Below are positions 15,428-22,710 of a stretch of 24,541 nt of DNA, piece by piece. Origin of the DNA: Ruminococcaceae bacterium UBA3323. GTDB taxonomy: Bacteria; Bacillota; Clostridia; Oscillospirales; Acutalibacteraceae. A program made the translations under genes and the position numbers. Numbering within the stretch: the first letter of the stretch is position 1; every line of letters begins with the position of its first letter. The stretch is from positions 18,636-43,176 of the forward strand of contig DESD01000023.1 in NCBI GenBank assembly GCA_002361935.1, written 5' to 3'. The notes beneath the pieces were generated by a model. The model did no database searches and had not been told where the DNA came from. It saw nothing but the letters and a program-made list of their open reading frames with translations.

Positions 15428-17017
15428 ATGGCAACTGTAAGAAATAAGAAAAAAAAGAGAATCATCATTGCTGTTATCGTTTTGGTAATAGCCGCAGTGG
15501 TATCAGCAGTTATTGCTTATGCAGCTATCAGAAATTCTATTCCGGAGGTTTCACTTTACAGCGTTGGTACAAGCGATATTTATGAAACTGTAAGTGCAAC
15601 GGGAAAGGTGTCCTCAGGAGCTGTGAAGGAATATAAGGTTAATGCTGTTGCAACTGTTAAGGATGTTCATGTTAAAGTCGGTGATGAGGTAAAAAAAGGC
15701 GATTTGCTTGCCACCTTTGATACATCAGGCTTCAATGCGCAGATAGCTCAGCTTCAAAAGTCTTATGATCAGGCAAAGGCCGGTTATAATGATGCTTTGG
15801 CATCTCAGAAGGAAGCAAAGAAAAATCTTGCTGATGTTCAGAAGAAGGTTGCTGAACTGGAAAAGGAAAATAAAAAGCTTAAGAAAAGTGTTGGTACAAC
15901 AAAGACCACTAAAGCCCCCTCAACAACCCGTCCTTCAACGACTCGTCCCTCAACAACCCGTCCTTCAACAACCAATCCTTCCACAACACAGCCGAGTTCT
16001 GCTGCGAATAACAATCCATCAGTATCATTAACGCTTCCATCAAATCTGCCGTCAGATTTGCCGTCCAATCGTCCATCGAATCTGCCGTCAAATCTTCCGT
16101 CAGATATTCCTACATCAAATATAAGCGGCAATATACCGATTGATCCGGATGTAATTGCGGGTATTGATATTAATGATATGGATGCCGTTATGGCTGCCGT
16201 GTCTTCAAGTGAATCAAAGCTTGCTGCCAATGAGCTTATGCTTGCCGCATATTATGCGCAGGAGCAGATGTATTCTTCCCTGGCTTCGGATACGCTTGTT
16301 GCTTCCAAAAAGGAATTGATGAATACAACTAAAAGTGCGCTTAATTCTCTTCAGGAAGCACAGCAGGAAATGTCTGCCGGCTGGAGAGCAGCATTTGACG
16401 GAACAATTACGGAATGCAATATATTCCCGGAGGAGCAAACTTCTCTTCTTGCAAAGGGAATCACGCTTCAGAATATGAATAATAAGGTTGTAACAATTTC
16501 ACTTGGCGAATATGATATACATAAGGTTAAGGTTGATATGCCTGTTAAGGTAACAACTGCTTATGGTGAATATACAGGTAAGGTTATCAGCAAGGCTCCT
16601 GTGGCATCAGGCGGTTCTGCAAGCTCTATTATGGATTCCGTTGGCTCAAGCATGGGAATCAGCGGACTTTCCAGCTTAACGCAGGCAGGTGCCGGTGTTG
16701 AGGTGCAGATAGCAGTTGATAATCCGGATGAGTTTATTATTATCGGATTTGATGCCGAGGTTGAAATTGCTGTCGGTGAGCATCACGGAATCACAACTGT
16801 TCCAAGTCAGGCAATGGTACTTGATAAAACAGGCTCTTATGTTTTTGTTTATAATGAAGAAGAAAAAACAGTAACAAAAACCCTTATAGAAACGGGCGCA
16901 AGCTCTGTTTCCGAATATGAGGTTTTAAGCGGTGTTAAGGCCGGCGATAAAATTGTTCTTGCCCCTCAGTCTACCTATGAAGACAGCTTTGAGGCAAGAG
17001 TAAAAGAAGATGCATAA
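15428..17017 (+). CDS. MacA/HlyD-type membrane fusion (adaptor) protein with repeat linker
   Basis: This 529-residue protein has a basic N-terminus and one membrane anchor (about residues 11-33), then a lipoyl/barrel-sandwich half-motif (VHVKVGDEVKKGDLLATFDTS, 80-100) and a coiled-coil arm (about 103-153). A low-complexity insert (about 157-230) follows, then a second helical arm (about 258-316) and beta-barrel and membrane-proximal domains ending in VLSGVKAGDKIVL. It resembles periplasmic adaptors of ABC efflux systems (MacA, YknX). The insert has PSTTR units, then PSNL/PSDL units, where the hairpin tip would be. Its substrate is unknown. It is followed 18 bases later by a permease gene. Confidence 0.85.
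   Translation: MATVRNKKKKRIIIAVIVLVIAAVVSAVIAYAAIRNSIPEVSLYSVGTSDIYETVSATGKVSSGAVKEYKVNAVATVKDVHVKVGDEVKKGDLLATFDTSGFNAQIAQLQKSYDQAKAGYNDALASQKEAKKNLADVQKKVAELEKENKKLKKSVGTTKTTKAPSTTRPSTTRPSTTRPSTTNPSTTQPSSAANNNPSVSLTLPSNLPSDLPSNRPSNLPSNLPSDIPTSNISGNIPIDPDVIAGIDINDMDAVMAAVSSSESKLAANELMLAAYYAQEQMYSSLASDTLVASKKELMNTTKSALNSLQEAQQEMSAGWRAAFDGTITECNIFPEEQTSLLAKGITLQNMNNKVVTISLGEYDIHKVKVDMPVKVTTAYGEYTGKVISKAPVASGGSASSIMDSVGSSMGISGLSSLTQAGAGVEVQIAVDNPDEFIIIGFDAEVEIAVGEHHGITTVPSQAMVLDKTGSYVFVYNEEEKTVTKTLIETGASSVSEYEVLSGVKAGDKIVLAPQSTYEDSFEARVKEDA
15917..16108 (+). repeat. Two coding microrepeat tracts: 15-bp (PSTTR) and 12-bp (PSNL/PSDL)
   Basis: Within the adaptor gene, five or so 15-bp units encode PSTTR, PSTTN and PSTTQ (15917-15997). 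A second tract at 16037-16108 has 12-bp units encoding PSNL, PSDL and PSNR. The codons differ slightly between units, but the DNA is still close enough to allow slippage or recombination, so the length may vary among strains. Confidence 0.85.
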
Positions 17018-17035
17018 TAGTAAGGAGAGTCTTTC

Positions 17036-18289
17036 GTGAATATAACAGAAAGCTTTAAAATTGCCATTAAGTGCATCAGAGCAAATTGGATGCGTTCACT
17101 TCTTACAATGCTTGGCATTATCATAGGTATCAGCTCGGTTATTATGATTGTCGGCGCAGGTACAGGAGCGCGTGATTATATTGTTTCGCTGATTGAGGAA
17201 ATGGGCGCCAATGCTATTATGATAAGCGTTGATGCTACGCAGGCAACGGATAATGATTATTTAACACTTGATGATGTTGAAAATATAAAAAATAAGGTTG
17301 ATGGCGTTGAAAGCTGTTCGCCGATGCTTATGGGTGTAGGTAAGGCAACAATTGATTCCAAAGGAAAAGAAGCAACTGTAATGATGATTGGTGTTAACAC
17401 CGATATTTATTTAAGCCTTCCCGAGGGCTGCAGCTACGGCAGATTTTTCGGTGAGGATGAATATGCTTCGGCAGCGCCGATTGCAATAATGGGAAGTGCC
17501 AGTGCAACAACCATTTACGGCTATGAGGATGTAACAGGCGAAACGGTTACGGTTCGTTCAAGCGGAAAAGCCATGAAAGTAAGGATATGCGGCGTTGCAA
17601 ATATAGATCAGCTTGCCGGTTCTGTCGGCGGAAATTCCTCCATGCTTTCTTCCATGTTTCAGCAAAATGAAGATTCGCTTATGATGGCTTTGTTTATTCC
17701 CTGTACTACCTTAACGCAAATTACGGGAACAGATGCCAAAATCAATATGGCAATGGTTATGGCAGAAGAAGGCGCAAATAATGAGGCTGTCGGAAATGCA
17801 ACAGTAAATTATCTGAAAGCGGCGCATGGTAATTATTCAAACAGTGTTTACATGGCGCAGGATATGGCAACATATATCGCCATTGTTGATATCGTTATGC
17901 AGGTGCTTACGGCGTTTATTGCCTGCATAGGTGCAATTTCTCTTTTAGTCGGCGGTATAGGCGTTATGAATATCATGCTTGTTTCCGTTACGGAGCGAAC
18001 AAGGGAAATCGGAATCAGAAAATCCCTTGGTGCAAAGACCAGCACAATTACGCTTCAGTTCCTTACCGAATCCATAATAATATGTATTATAGGCGGTTTA
18101 ATAGGGCTGACCTTGGGTATTCTTGGTGCATACGGGGCATGTGCAATTGTTGGTATTACGCCGAAAATAACATGGTGGATTCTTTTGATTGCCTTGCTGT
18201 TTTCAAGCGGTGTGGGCTTATTCTTCGGTATTTATCCTGCACGAAAAGCTGCTATGCTCAGTCCGATTGAAGCATTAAGACGGGAATAA
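17036..18289 (+). CDS. MacB/FtsX-type ABC transporter permease (no fused ATPase)
   Basis: From GTG 17036, after AAGGAGAG, the product is 417 residues. It has TM1 (about 20-41), a large extracytoplasmic MacB_PCD domain (about 45-275) and a C-terminal FtsX domain with three membrane segments. The loop VSVTERTREIGIRKSLGA is the FtsX family hallmark. MacB of Gram-negatives carries a fused N-terminal ATPase; this protein lacks it, and no ATPase gene adjoins. With the adaptor gene it probably forms part of an efflux or mechanotransmission complex that needs an ATPase from elsewhere. Confidence 0.88.
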   Translation: MNITESFKIAIKCIRANWMRSLLTMLGIIIGISSVIMIVGAGTGARDYIVSLIEEMGANAIMISVDATQATDNDYLTLDDVENIKNKVDGVESCSPMLMGVGKATIDSKGKEATVMMIGVNTDIYLSLPEGCSYGRFFGEDEYASAAPIAIMGSASATTIYGYEDVTGETVTVRSSGKAMKVRICGVANIDQLAGSVGGNSSMLSSMFQQNEDSLMMALFIPCTTLTQITGTDAKINMAMVMAEEGANNEAVGNATVNYLKAAHGNYSNSVYMAQDMATYIAIVDIVMQVLTAFIACIGAISLLVGGIGVMNIMLVSVTERTREIGIRKSLGAKTSTITLQFLTESIIICIIGGLIGLTLGILGAYGACAIVGITPKITWWILLIALLFSSGVGLFFGIYPARKAAMLSPIEALRRE

Positions 18290-18306
18290 TGATTTTGTAA
18301 AATTTC

Positions 18307-18343
18307 AGCGGTTTTCTTTTTGAAAGCCGCTTTTCCTGTTTTC
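18307..18343 (+). terminator. Intrinsic terminator after the permease gene
   Basis: AGCGGTTTTC (18307-18316) pairs with GAAAGCCGCT (18322-18331), with one G-U pair and a TTTTT loop. It is followed by TTTTCC and a second T run. It closes the adaptor-permease unit and lies upstream of the next promoter. Confidence 0.8.
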
Positions 18344-18346
18344 TTA

Positions 18347-18375
18347 TTTACAAAAATGTGCAATTGTGATATAGT
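18347..18375 (+). promoter_or_regulatory. Promoter of the hexosamine kinase gene
   Basis: TTTACA (18347-18352) and TATAGT (18370-18375) have a 17-base spacer. Transcription would start near 18382, leaving a very short leader with GGGAGGGTG before the ATG at 18398. Confidence 0.65.
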
Positions 18376-18397
18376 TATAATATTATGGGAGGGTGTT

Positions 18398-19498
18398 ATG
18401 GAACATATTAATGAAATTCTCGAAAAATTTAGATTTAAAGGCGATTTAATTGATTGCTCGGTTTATGGCTCCGGTCATATTAATGTAACATATCTTGCAG
18501 TTTATAATAATAACGGCAAAGAGGAAAAATATGTTGTTCAGAAAATCAATCCGAATGTTTTCAAAAATATTGAAAAGCTTATGGATAATATTTTTGCTGT
18601 AACCTCGTATCTGCGTGAAGAAATCCGCAAAGCAGGCGGCGATGAAAATCGTGAAACGCTTCATTTTATTAAAACTGTTGATGGAGATAAGTTTTATGTT
18701 TCGAAAGACGGAAGCTGTTACAGAGCCTATATTTTTGTTTCCGATTCCGTAAGCTATAACAGTGTTGATAATGCAGAGCTGTTTAAGCAGAGCGGTATTG
18801 CTTTCGGAAAATTTCAAAGGCTGCTTGCCGATTTTCCGGCAGATACGCTTTATGAAACGCTTCCTGAATTTCATAATACGAAGCACAGATATGAAACGGA
18901 ATTTATTCCTGCCGTAAATCAAAATCTTTCAGACAGAAAAGAAACCTGTCAAAGTGAAATTGATTTTGTTATTGAAAGAAGAGATTATTGCTCCCGCCTT
19001 GTAGATTTGATTAAAGAGGGCAAACTTCCTCTCAGAGTTACGCATAATGATACAAAGCTGAATAATGTTATATTCGATAAGGAAAGCGATAAGGCAATAT
19101 GTGTAATAGATCTTGATACCGTTATGCCGGGTCTTGCACTTTATGATTTCGGCGATTCAATCCGCTTCGGTGCCAATACTGCTGTTGAGGATGAAAAGGA
19201 TTTGTCCAAGGTCAGCATTAATCTTGATTATTTCAAAGCATATGCAGATGGATTTCTTTCTCAGGCAGGTGAAAGTCTGAATCAGTGTGAAATTGATAAT
19301 CTTGCCTTTGCATCTCTTCTGATGACCTTTGAATGCGGAATGCGTTTCTTAACGGATTATCTTAACGGCGATACATATTTCAGAACTGCTTATCCGGAAC
19401 ATAATCTTGTTCGTGCAAGGGATCAGTTTGCGCTTGTGGCAGATATGGAAAAGCATATGGATGAAATGAAAGAAATTATTTCCGATTTAGTAAAATAA
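18398..19498 (+). CDS. nahK: N-acetylhexosamine 1-kinase-like phosphotransferase
   Basis: The 366-residue protein is an APH/choline-kinase fold enzyme. From memory it closely resembles Bifidobacterium NahK (LnpB), which phosphorylates GlcNAc/GalNAc at C1. Motifs are GHINVTYL (about 26-33), VQKINPNVF, VTHNDTKLNN (214-223, catalytic Asp218), IDLDTVMPG (237-245, metal Asp238), DFGDSIRFGANTA and YPEHNLVRAR. An upstream in-frame ATG at 18320 lies inside the terminator and promoter and is rejected; ATG 18398 follows GGGAGGG. No lacto-N-biose phosphorylase or other partner gene is adjacent, so the in vivo sugar is open. Confidence 0.8.
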   Translation: MEHINEILEKFRFKGDLIDCSVYGSGHINVTYLAVYNNNGKEEKYVVQKINPNVFKNIEKLMDNIFAVTSYLREEIRKAGGDENRETLHFIKTVDGDKFYVSKDGSCYRAYIFVSDSVSYNSVDNAELFKQSGIAFGKFQRLLADFPADTLYETLPEFHNTKHRYETEFIPAVNQNLSDRKETCQSEIDFVIERRDYCSRLVDLIKEGKLPLRVTHNDTKLNNVIFDKESDKAICVIDLDTVMPGLALYDFGDSIRFGANTAVEDEKDLSKVSINLDYFKAYADGFLSQAGESLNQCEIDNLAFASLLMTFECGMRFLTDYLNGDTYFRTAYPEHNLVRARDQFALVADMEKHMDEMKEIISDLVK

Positions 19499-19509
19499 TT
19501 CACAGAAAT

Positions 19510-19540
19510 AAAACCCCGTTGATTTACTCAACGGGGTTTT
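19510..19540. terminator. Bidirectional terminator between convergent genes
   Basis: AAAACCCCGTTGA (19510-19522) and TCAACGGGGTTTT (19528-19540) form a perfect 13-bp stem with a five-base loop. A and T runs on either side make it work in both directions. It separates the kinase gene (+) from the alcohol dehydrogenase gene (-). Confidence 0.92.
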
Positions 19541-19555
19541 ATAATATTTGTCATA

Positions 19556-20710
19556 TTATTTCCAAAGGTTTTTATAAATTTTTAAAATGTCTTTTTTGGT
19601 AACCTTTTTCATTGTGTTTGACGGAGAGCCGGAATCAAGTGCATCGTCTGCCATTTTATCCATAACCTCAAAGAAGCGTTCCTTTTTTACTCCGAATTCT
19701 TCAAGGGTGGGAACCTCGCAGATTTTGCATAATTCTCTGCAGGAATTCAAAAAGGCTTCGGCCGCTGTTTTATCGTCGTCCGCTGTGTGGGCTGCCTTGA
19801 TGGCTCTTCCTAAATCGGCGAATCTGTCATAAGCTCCGTCAAGTGCAAAGCGGAAGCATTCGCTTAAAAGCATAGCGTTTGAAAGACCGTGCGGAACATG
19901 GAATAATGCGCCGATAGGGCGGCTCATTCCGTGAATAATGGTAACGGATGCGTTGTTGAATGCAACACCTGCCTCAAGCGCTGCAAGGCTCATCTCTGCT
20001 CTTGCTTCAATATTTTTAGGTTCCCTGTAAACGATAGGAAGATTTTTGAAGATTCTTTTTACGGCGCTGATTGCCAAATCATCTGTTAACGGCTGTGCCT
20101 TTCTTGAGGTATAAGCCTCTGCGGCATGACAAAGTGCATCAAGTCCTGTAGCTGACGTAACAGACGGCGGGGCAGTCAGTGTAAATGCCGGATCATCAAT
20201 AGCCAATGTCGGCATTAAAACAGGGCCTTTAAGAAGCATCTTAATGTTTTTCTTCGTGTTCGTTATAATAGTAAATTGTGTTGCTTCAGAGCCTGTTCCG
20301 CTGGTTGTAGGAACAGCAACCATAGGAGGGGTAGGAATGCTGATGATTTTTCCGTAGTAATCGTCAATTTCTCCGCCGTTTGTTGCAACTGCACCGATTG
20401 CTTTCATGGCATCAATAGGGGAGCCGCCGCCGATTGCAATAAGGAAATCACATCCGTCATTTCTGTATTGTTCAATACCCTTGTCAATAATAACATCTGT
20501 TGGCTCGGAATTTACATTGTCATAAATGCTGTATGCAATGCTCAATTCGTCCAGTTTGTCCGTAACAAGCTTAACATTTCCGAAGCGAACCATAAATCTG
20601 TCTGTAACAATAAGCGCTTTTTTACCGAAATCCTTAAGCAGGGGCTTTGCATTTTCAAGTGCTCCCTCGCCGTAAACGATTTTACCCGGCATGATAAACT
20701 GAAATCCCAT
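19556..20710 (-). CDS. Iron-containing alcohol dehydrogenase
   Basis: The 384-residue protein is a group III (Fe-dependent) NAD(P)H alcohol dehydrogenase. The nucleotide-binding GGGSPID motif is at 94-100. The metal ligands are D191, H195, H260 and H274, in GLDALCHAAEAY and HGMSRPIGALFHVPHG. Family members include 1,3-propanediol, butanol and lactaldehyde oxidoreductases; the substrate cannot be read from sequence. It follows an aldehyde dehydrogenase gene on the same strand, suggesting handling of a shared aldehyde. Ribosome binding site AGAGGT on the - strand. Confidence 0.93.
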   Translation of the reverse strand: MGFQFIMPGKIVYGEGALENAKPLLKDFGKKALIVTDRFMVRFGNVKLVTDKLDELSIAYSIYDNVNSEPTDVIIDKGIEQYRNDGCDFLIAIGGGSPIDAMKAIGAVATNGGEIDDYYGKIISIPTPPMVAVPTTSGTGSEATQFTIITNTKKNIKMLLKGPVLMPTLAIDDPAFTLTAPPSVTSATGLDALCHAAEAYTSRKAQPLTDDLAISAVKRIFKNLPIVYREPKNIEARAEMSLAALEAGVAFNNASVTIIHGMSRPIGALFHVPHGLSNAMLLSECFRFALDGAYDRFADLGRAIKAAHTADDDKTAAEAFLNSCRELCKICEVPTLEEFGVKKERFFEVMDKMADDALDSGSPSNTMKKVTKKDILKIYKNLWK

Positions 20711-20763
20711 TTTTATACCTCTTTTACCGCAATTTAATTAGGATTTATCTCCATTTCTTATAT

Positions 20764-20791
20764 ATTTTATAATAAAAACAGTAAAAGTCAA
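20764..20791 (-). promoter_or_regulatory. Promoter of the iron alcohol dehydrogenase gene
   Basis: On the - strand, TTGACT (20786-20791) and TAAAAT (20764-20769) are separated by 16 bases. The leader is about 50 bases. The gene can therefore be expressed independently of the upstream aldehyde dehydrogenase gene. Confidence 0.65.
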
Positions 20792-20803
20792 GAGTAAAAC
20801 AAC

Positions 20804-20848
20804 AAAAAACACACCTTGCAGGGAATGCTCCCCAAAGGTGTGTTTTTT
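20804..20848 (-). terminator. Terminator of the semialdehyde dehydrogenase gene, with nested inner stem
   Basis: AAAAAACACACCTT (20804-20817) pairs perfectly with AAGGTGTGTTTTTT (20835-20848). The 17-base loop has an inner GGGA/TCCC stem (20821-20824 with 20829-20832). On the - strand it lies 12 bases after the stop of the dehydrogenase gene and ends in T6. The symmetric A/T runs could act in either direction. Confidence 0.88.
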
Positions 20849-20859
20849 CTTGAATTTCT

Positions 20860-22365
20860 TTATAACAGACCGTCCCAGGTGTCAACCTCTTTAGCCTTCA
20901 TTTCTTCCTCGTCAAACCAGTGCTGTGTTACGGATTTGCTTTCCGTAAAGAAGCGGTAAGCATCTTTGCCAAGGCAATGAAGATCGCCGAAAAAGCTCTT
21001 TTTATGTCCGCTGAACGGAATAAAGCCAACAGGAACAGGAATACCAACATTGATGCCGACCTGTCCGCCGTCTGTATATCTTGCAAACTGACGTGCATAA
21101 TATCCGCTCTGTGTATAAATAACGGATCCGTTTGCATAGGGGTTTGCATTCATAATTGCAAGACCTTCGTCAAAATCCTTGCATCTCTTAATGCAGAGAA
21201 CAGGTCCGAAAACCTCGTCACTGCCGATGGTCATATCCTCGGTTACATGGTCAAAAATTGTAGGGCCAACGAAATATCCGTTTTCATATCCCTCGGGAAC
21301 CTTTGGGTTTCTGCCGTCAAGCACCAGCGTTGCGCCCTCGTCAACACCCTTCTGAATGTCGGCAACAACCTCGTCATAATGCTTTTTATATGTGATAGGA
21401 CCCAAGCGGGTAGATTTATCCCAAGCAGGACCGCAGTTGATATTCATAGCCTGCTTTTTAAGCTCTGCAACAAATTTATCTGCAATAGATTCCTGAACAA
21501 CGCAAACGGAAAGAGCCATACATCTCTGGCCTGCACAGCCGTAAGCAGAGTTGATAACGCCTGCAACTGTTCTTTCAAGTGCGCAGTCCTCCATAATAAG
21601 AGCGTGGTTTTTGGCCTGACAGAGTGCCTGAACTCTTTTTCCTGCAGCAGCGGCTCTTTCATAAACCTTAAGCCCAACAGGGGTAGAGCCTACAAAAGTA
21701 ATGCCCTGAACATCCGGGTGATCAAGAATGGTATTAACCTCGTTTCTTGAACAGGTAACAACGTTGATTACACCGTCCGGAATGCCGGCTTCCTTATAAA
21801 TTTCAGCAATTCTCATGGCTGTTTTCGGTGTAAGGGAAGCAGCCTTAAGAACCATTGTATTGCCGCATGCAACGCATACAGGTGCCATCCAGCCAAATGG
21901 AATCATCGCCGGGAAGTTCACCGGAACAATGCCGGCAAAAACACCCATAGGCTCACGGTATTTCACTGTATCAAAGCCCGATGAAGCATCCATTAAACTT
22001 TCACCCATCATAAGGGAAGGAGCCTGAACGGCAAGTTCTGTGCCTTCAATGGCTTTTCCTACATCGCCAACTGCTTCATCCCATGCTTTTCCGTTTTCTT
22101 CACATACAATTCTTGTAAGCTCATCATTGTATTTTAAAAGCAGCTCGCGAATTTTGAAAAGAATCTGGGATCTTTTTCTCGCCGGTGTTGCCCTCCATGC
22201 AGGATATGCGGCTTTAGCAGCCTCAATTGCCTCAAGCACCTCGTCATTTGTACAGCATGGTGCCTGACCGGTGATTTCTCCTGTTGACGGATTGTGAAGA
22301 TCGTACCAGATGTCGGTTTTGGAATCCTTAAATTCTCCGTTAACAAAGTATTGAAGTTTTTCCAT
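20860..22365 (-). CDS. mmsA: CoA-acylating (methyl)malonate-semialdehyde dehydrogenase
   Basis: The 501-residue ALDH-superfamily enzyme converts methylmalonate or malonate semialdehyde with CoA and NAD to propionyl-CoA or acetyl-CoA. It begins EKLQYFVNGEFKDS, has PVNFPAMIPFGWMAP and CQAKNHALIMEDC (249-261), and the catalytic Cys282 in GCAGQRCMALS, all typical of MMSDH/IolA. Length is normal. Ribosome binding site GTGAGGT on the - strand. Neither valine nor inositol catabolic genes are nearby; the downstream alcohol dehydrogenase may compete for or supply the semialdehyde. Confidence 0.9.
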   Translation of the reverse strand: MEKLQYFVNGEFKDSKTDIWYDLHNPSTGEITGQAPCCTNDEVLEAIEAAKAAYPAWRATPARKRSQILFKIRELLLKYNDELTRIVCEENGKAWDEAVGDVGKAIEGTELAVQAPSLMMGESLMDASSGFDTVKYREPMGVFAGIVPVNFPAMIPFGWMAPVCVACGNTMVLKAASLTPKTAMRIAEIYKEAGIPDGVINVVTCSRNEVNTILDHPDVQGITFVGSTPVGLKVYERAAAAGKRVQALCQAKNHALIMEDCALERTVAGVINSAYGCAGQRCMALSVCVVQESIADKFVAELKKQAMNINCGPAWDKSTRLGPITYKKHYDEVVADIQKGVDEGATLVLDGRNPKVPEGYENGYFVGPTIFDHVTEDMTIGSDEVFGPVLCIKRCKDFDEGLAIMNANPYANGSVIYTQSGYYARQFARYTDGGQVGINVGIPVPVGFIPFSGHKKSFFGDLHCLGKDAYRFFTESKSVTQHWFDEEEMKAKEVDTWDGLL

Positions 22366-22380
22366 AAATTTTTACCTCAC

Positions 22381-22397
22381 TTGAATGTTTTATTCAA
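22381..22397. promoter_or_regulatory. Palindrome at the mmsA transcription start (candidate operator)
   Basis: TTGAAT (22381-22386) and ATTCAA (22392-22397) are perfect inverted repeats with a five-base spacer. They lie just downstream of the mmsA -10 element, over the predicted transcription start, a typical repressor position. The factor is unknown. Confidence 0.4.
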
Positions 22398-22401
22398 CTC
22401 T

Positions 22402-22430
22402 ATTCTATCACTTTATATCGGTAAATTCAA
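22402..22430 (-). promoter_or_regulatory. Promoter of mmsA
   Basis: On the - strand, TTGAAT (22425-22430) and TAGAAT (22402-22407) are 17 bases apart. The leader to the ATG is about 30 bases. It overlaps the divergent feoA promoter. Confidence 0.7.
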
Positions 22431-22440
22431 CAACTATATT
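22412..22440 (+). promoter_or_regulatory. Candidate promoter of feoAB, overlapping the mmsA promoter
   Basis: TTTATA (22412-22417) and TATATT (22435-22440) with a 17-base spacer are the best + strand match before feoA. The -35 region lies within the mmsA promoter. TATCACTT is repeated at 22406-22413 and 22442-22449, flanking this promoter. I saw no clear Fur or DtxR box. Confidence 0.45.
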
Positions 22441-22488
22441 TTATCACTTAAATATGCCGAATGACATAGAATAATCAGAGGTGTTAAT

Positions 22489-22710
22489 GTGACTCTTGCA
22501 GATATGAAAGAAAATGACTGCGGAATTATTTTGTATATCAGCAATGAATGTGAAATAAAACGGCGGCTTTTTGATATGGGATTTATAAAGGGAAATGAAA
22601 TCAGTTGTGTGCGCAGAAATTTTCTTGGCTCGCCGATAGCCTATAGAATTGAGGGCTCGGTTGTTGCTTTGAGAAAGAATGATGCACAAAAGGTGGGAGT
22701 AGTCTTATGA
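22489..22710 (+). CDS. feoA: Ferrous iron transport protein A
   Basis: From GTG 22489, after CAGAGGTG, the product is 73 residues, a small SH3-like FeoA protein. It has RRLFDMGFIKGNEISCVRRN and the C-terminal IAYRIEGSVVALRKNDA, both family-typical. The overlapping ATG at 22487 is read out of frame into an immediate stop. FeoA is a cytosolic accessory of the FeoB transporter. It overlaps feoB by four bases (ATGA). Confidence 0.9.
   Translation: MTLADMKENDCGIILYISNECEIKRRLFDMGFIKGNEISCVRRNFLGSPIAYRIEGSVVALRKNDAQKVGVVL

Noticed and set aside
18320..18397. 26-residue hydrophobic N-terminal extension of the kinase, resembling a signal sequence
   Set aside because: It is translated from the terminator and promoter region, and ATG 18398 has GGGAGGG before it.
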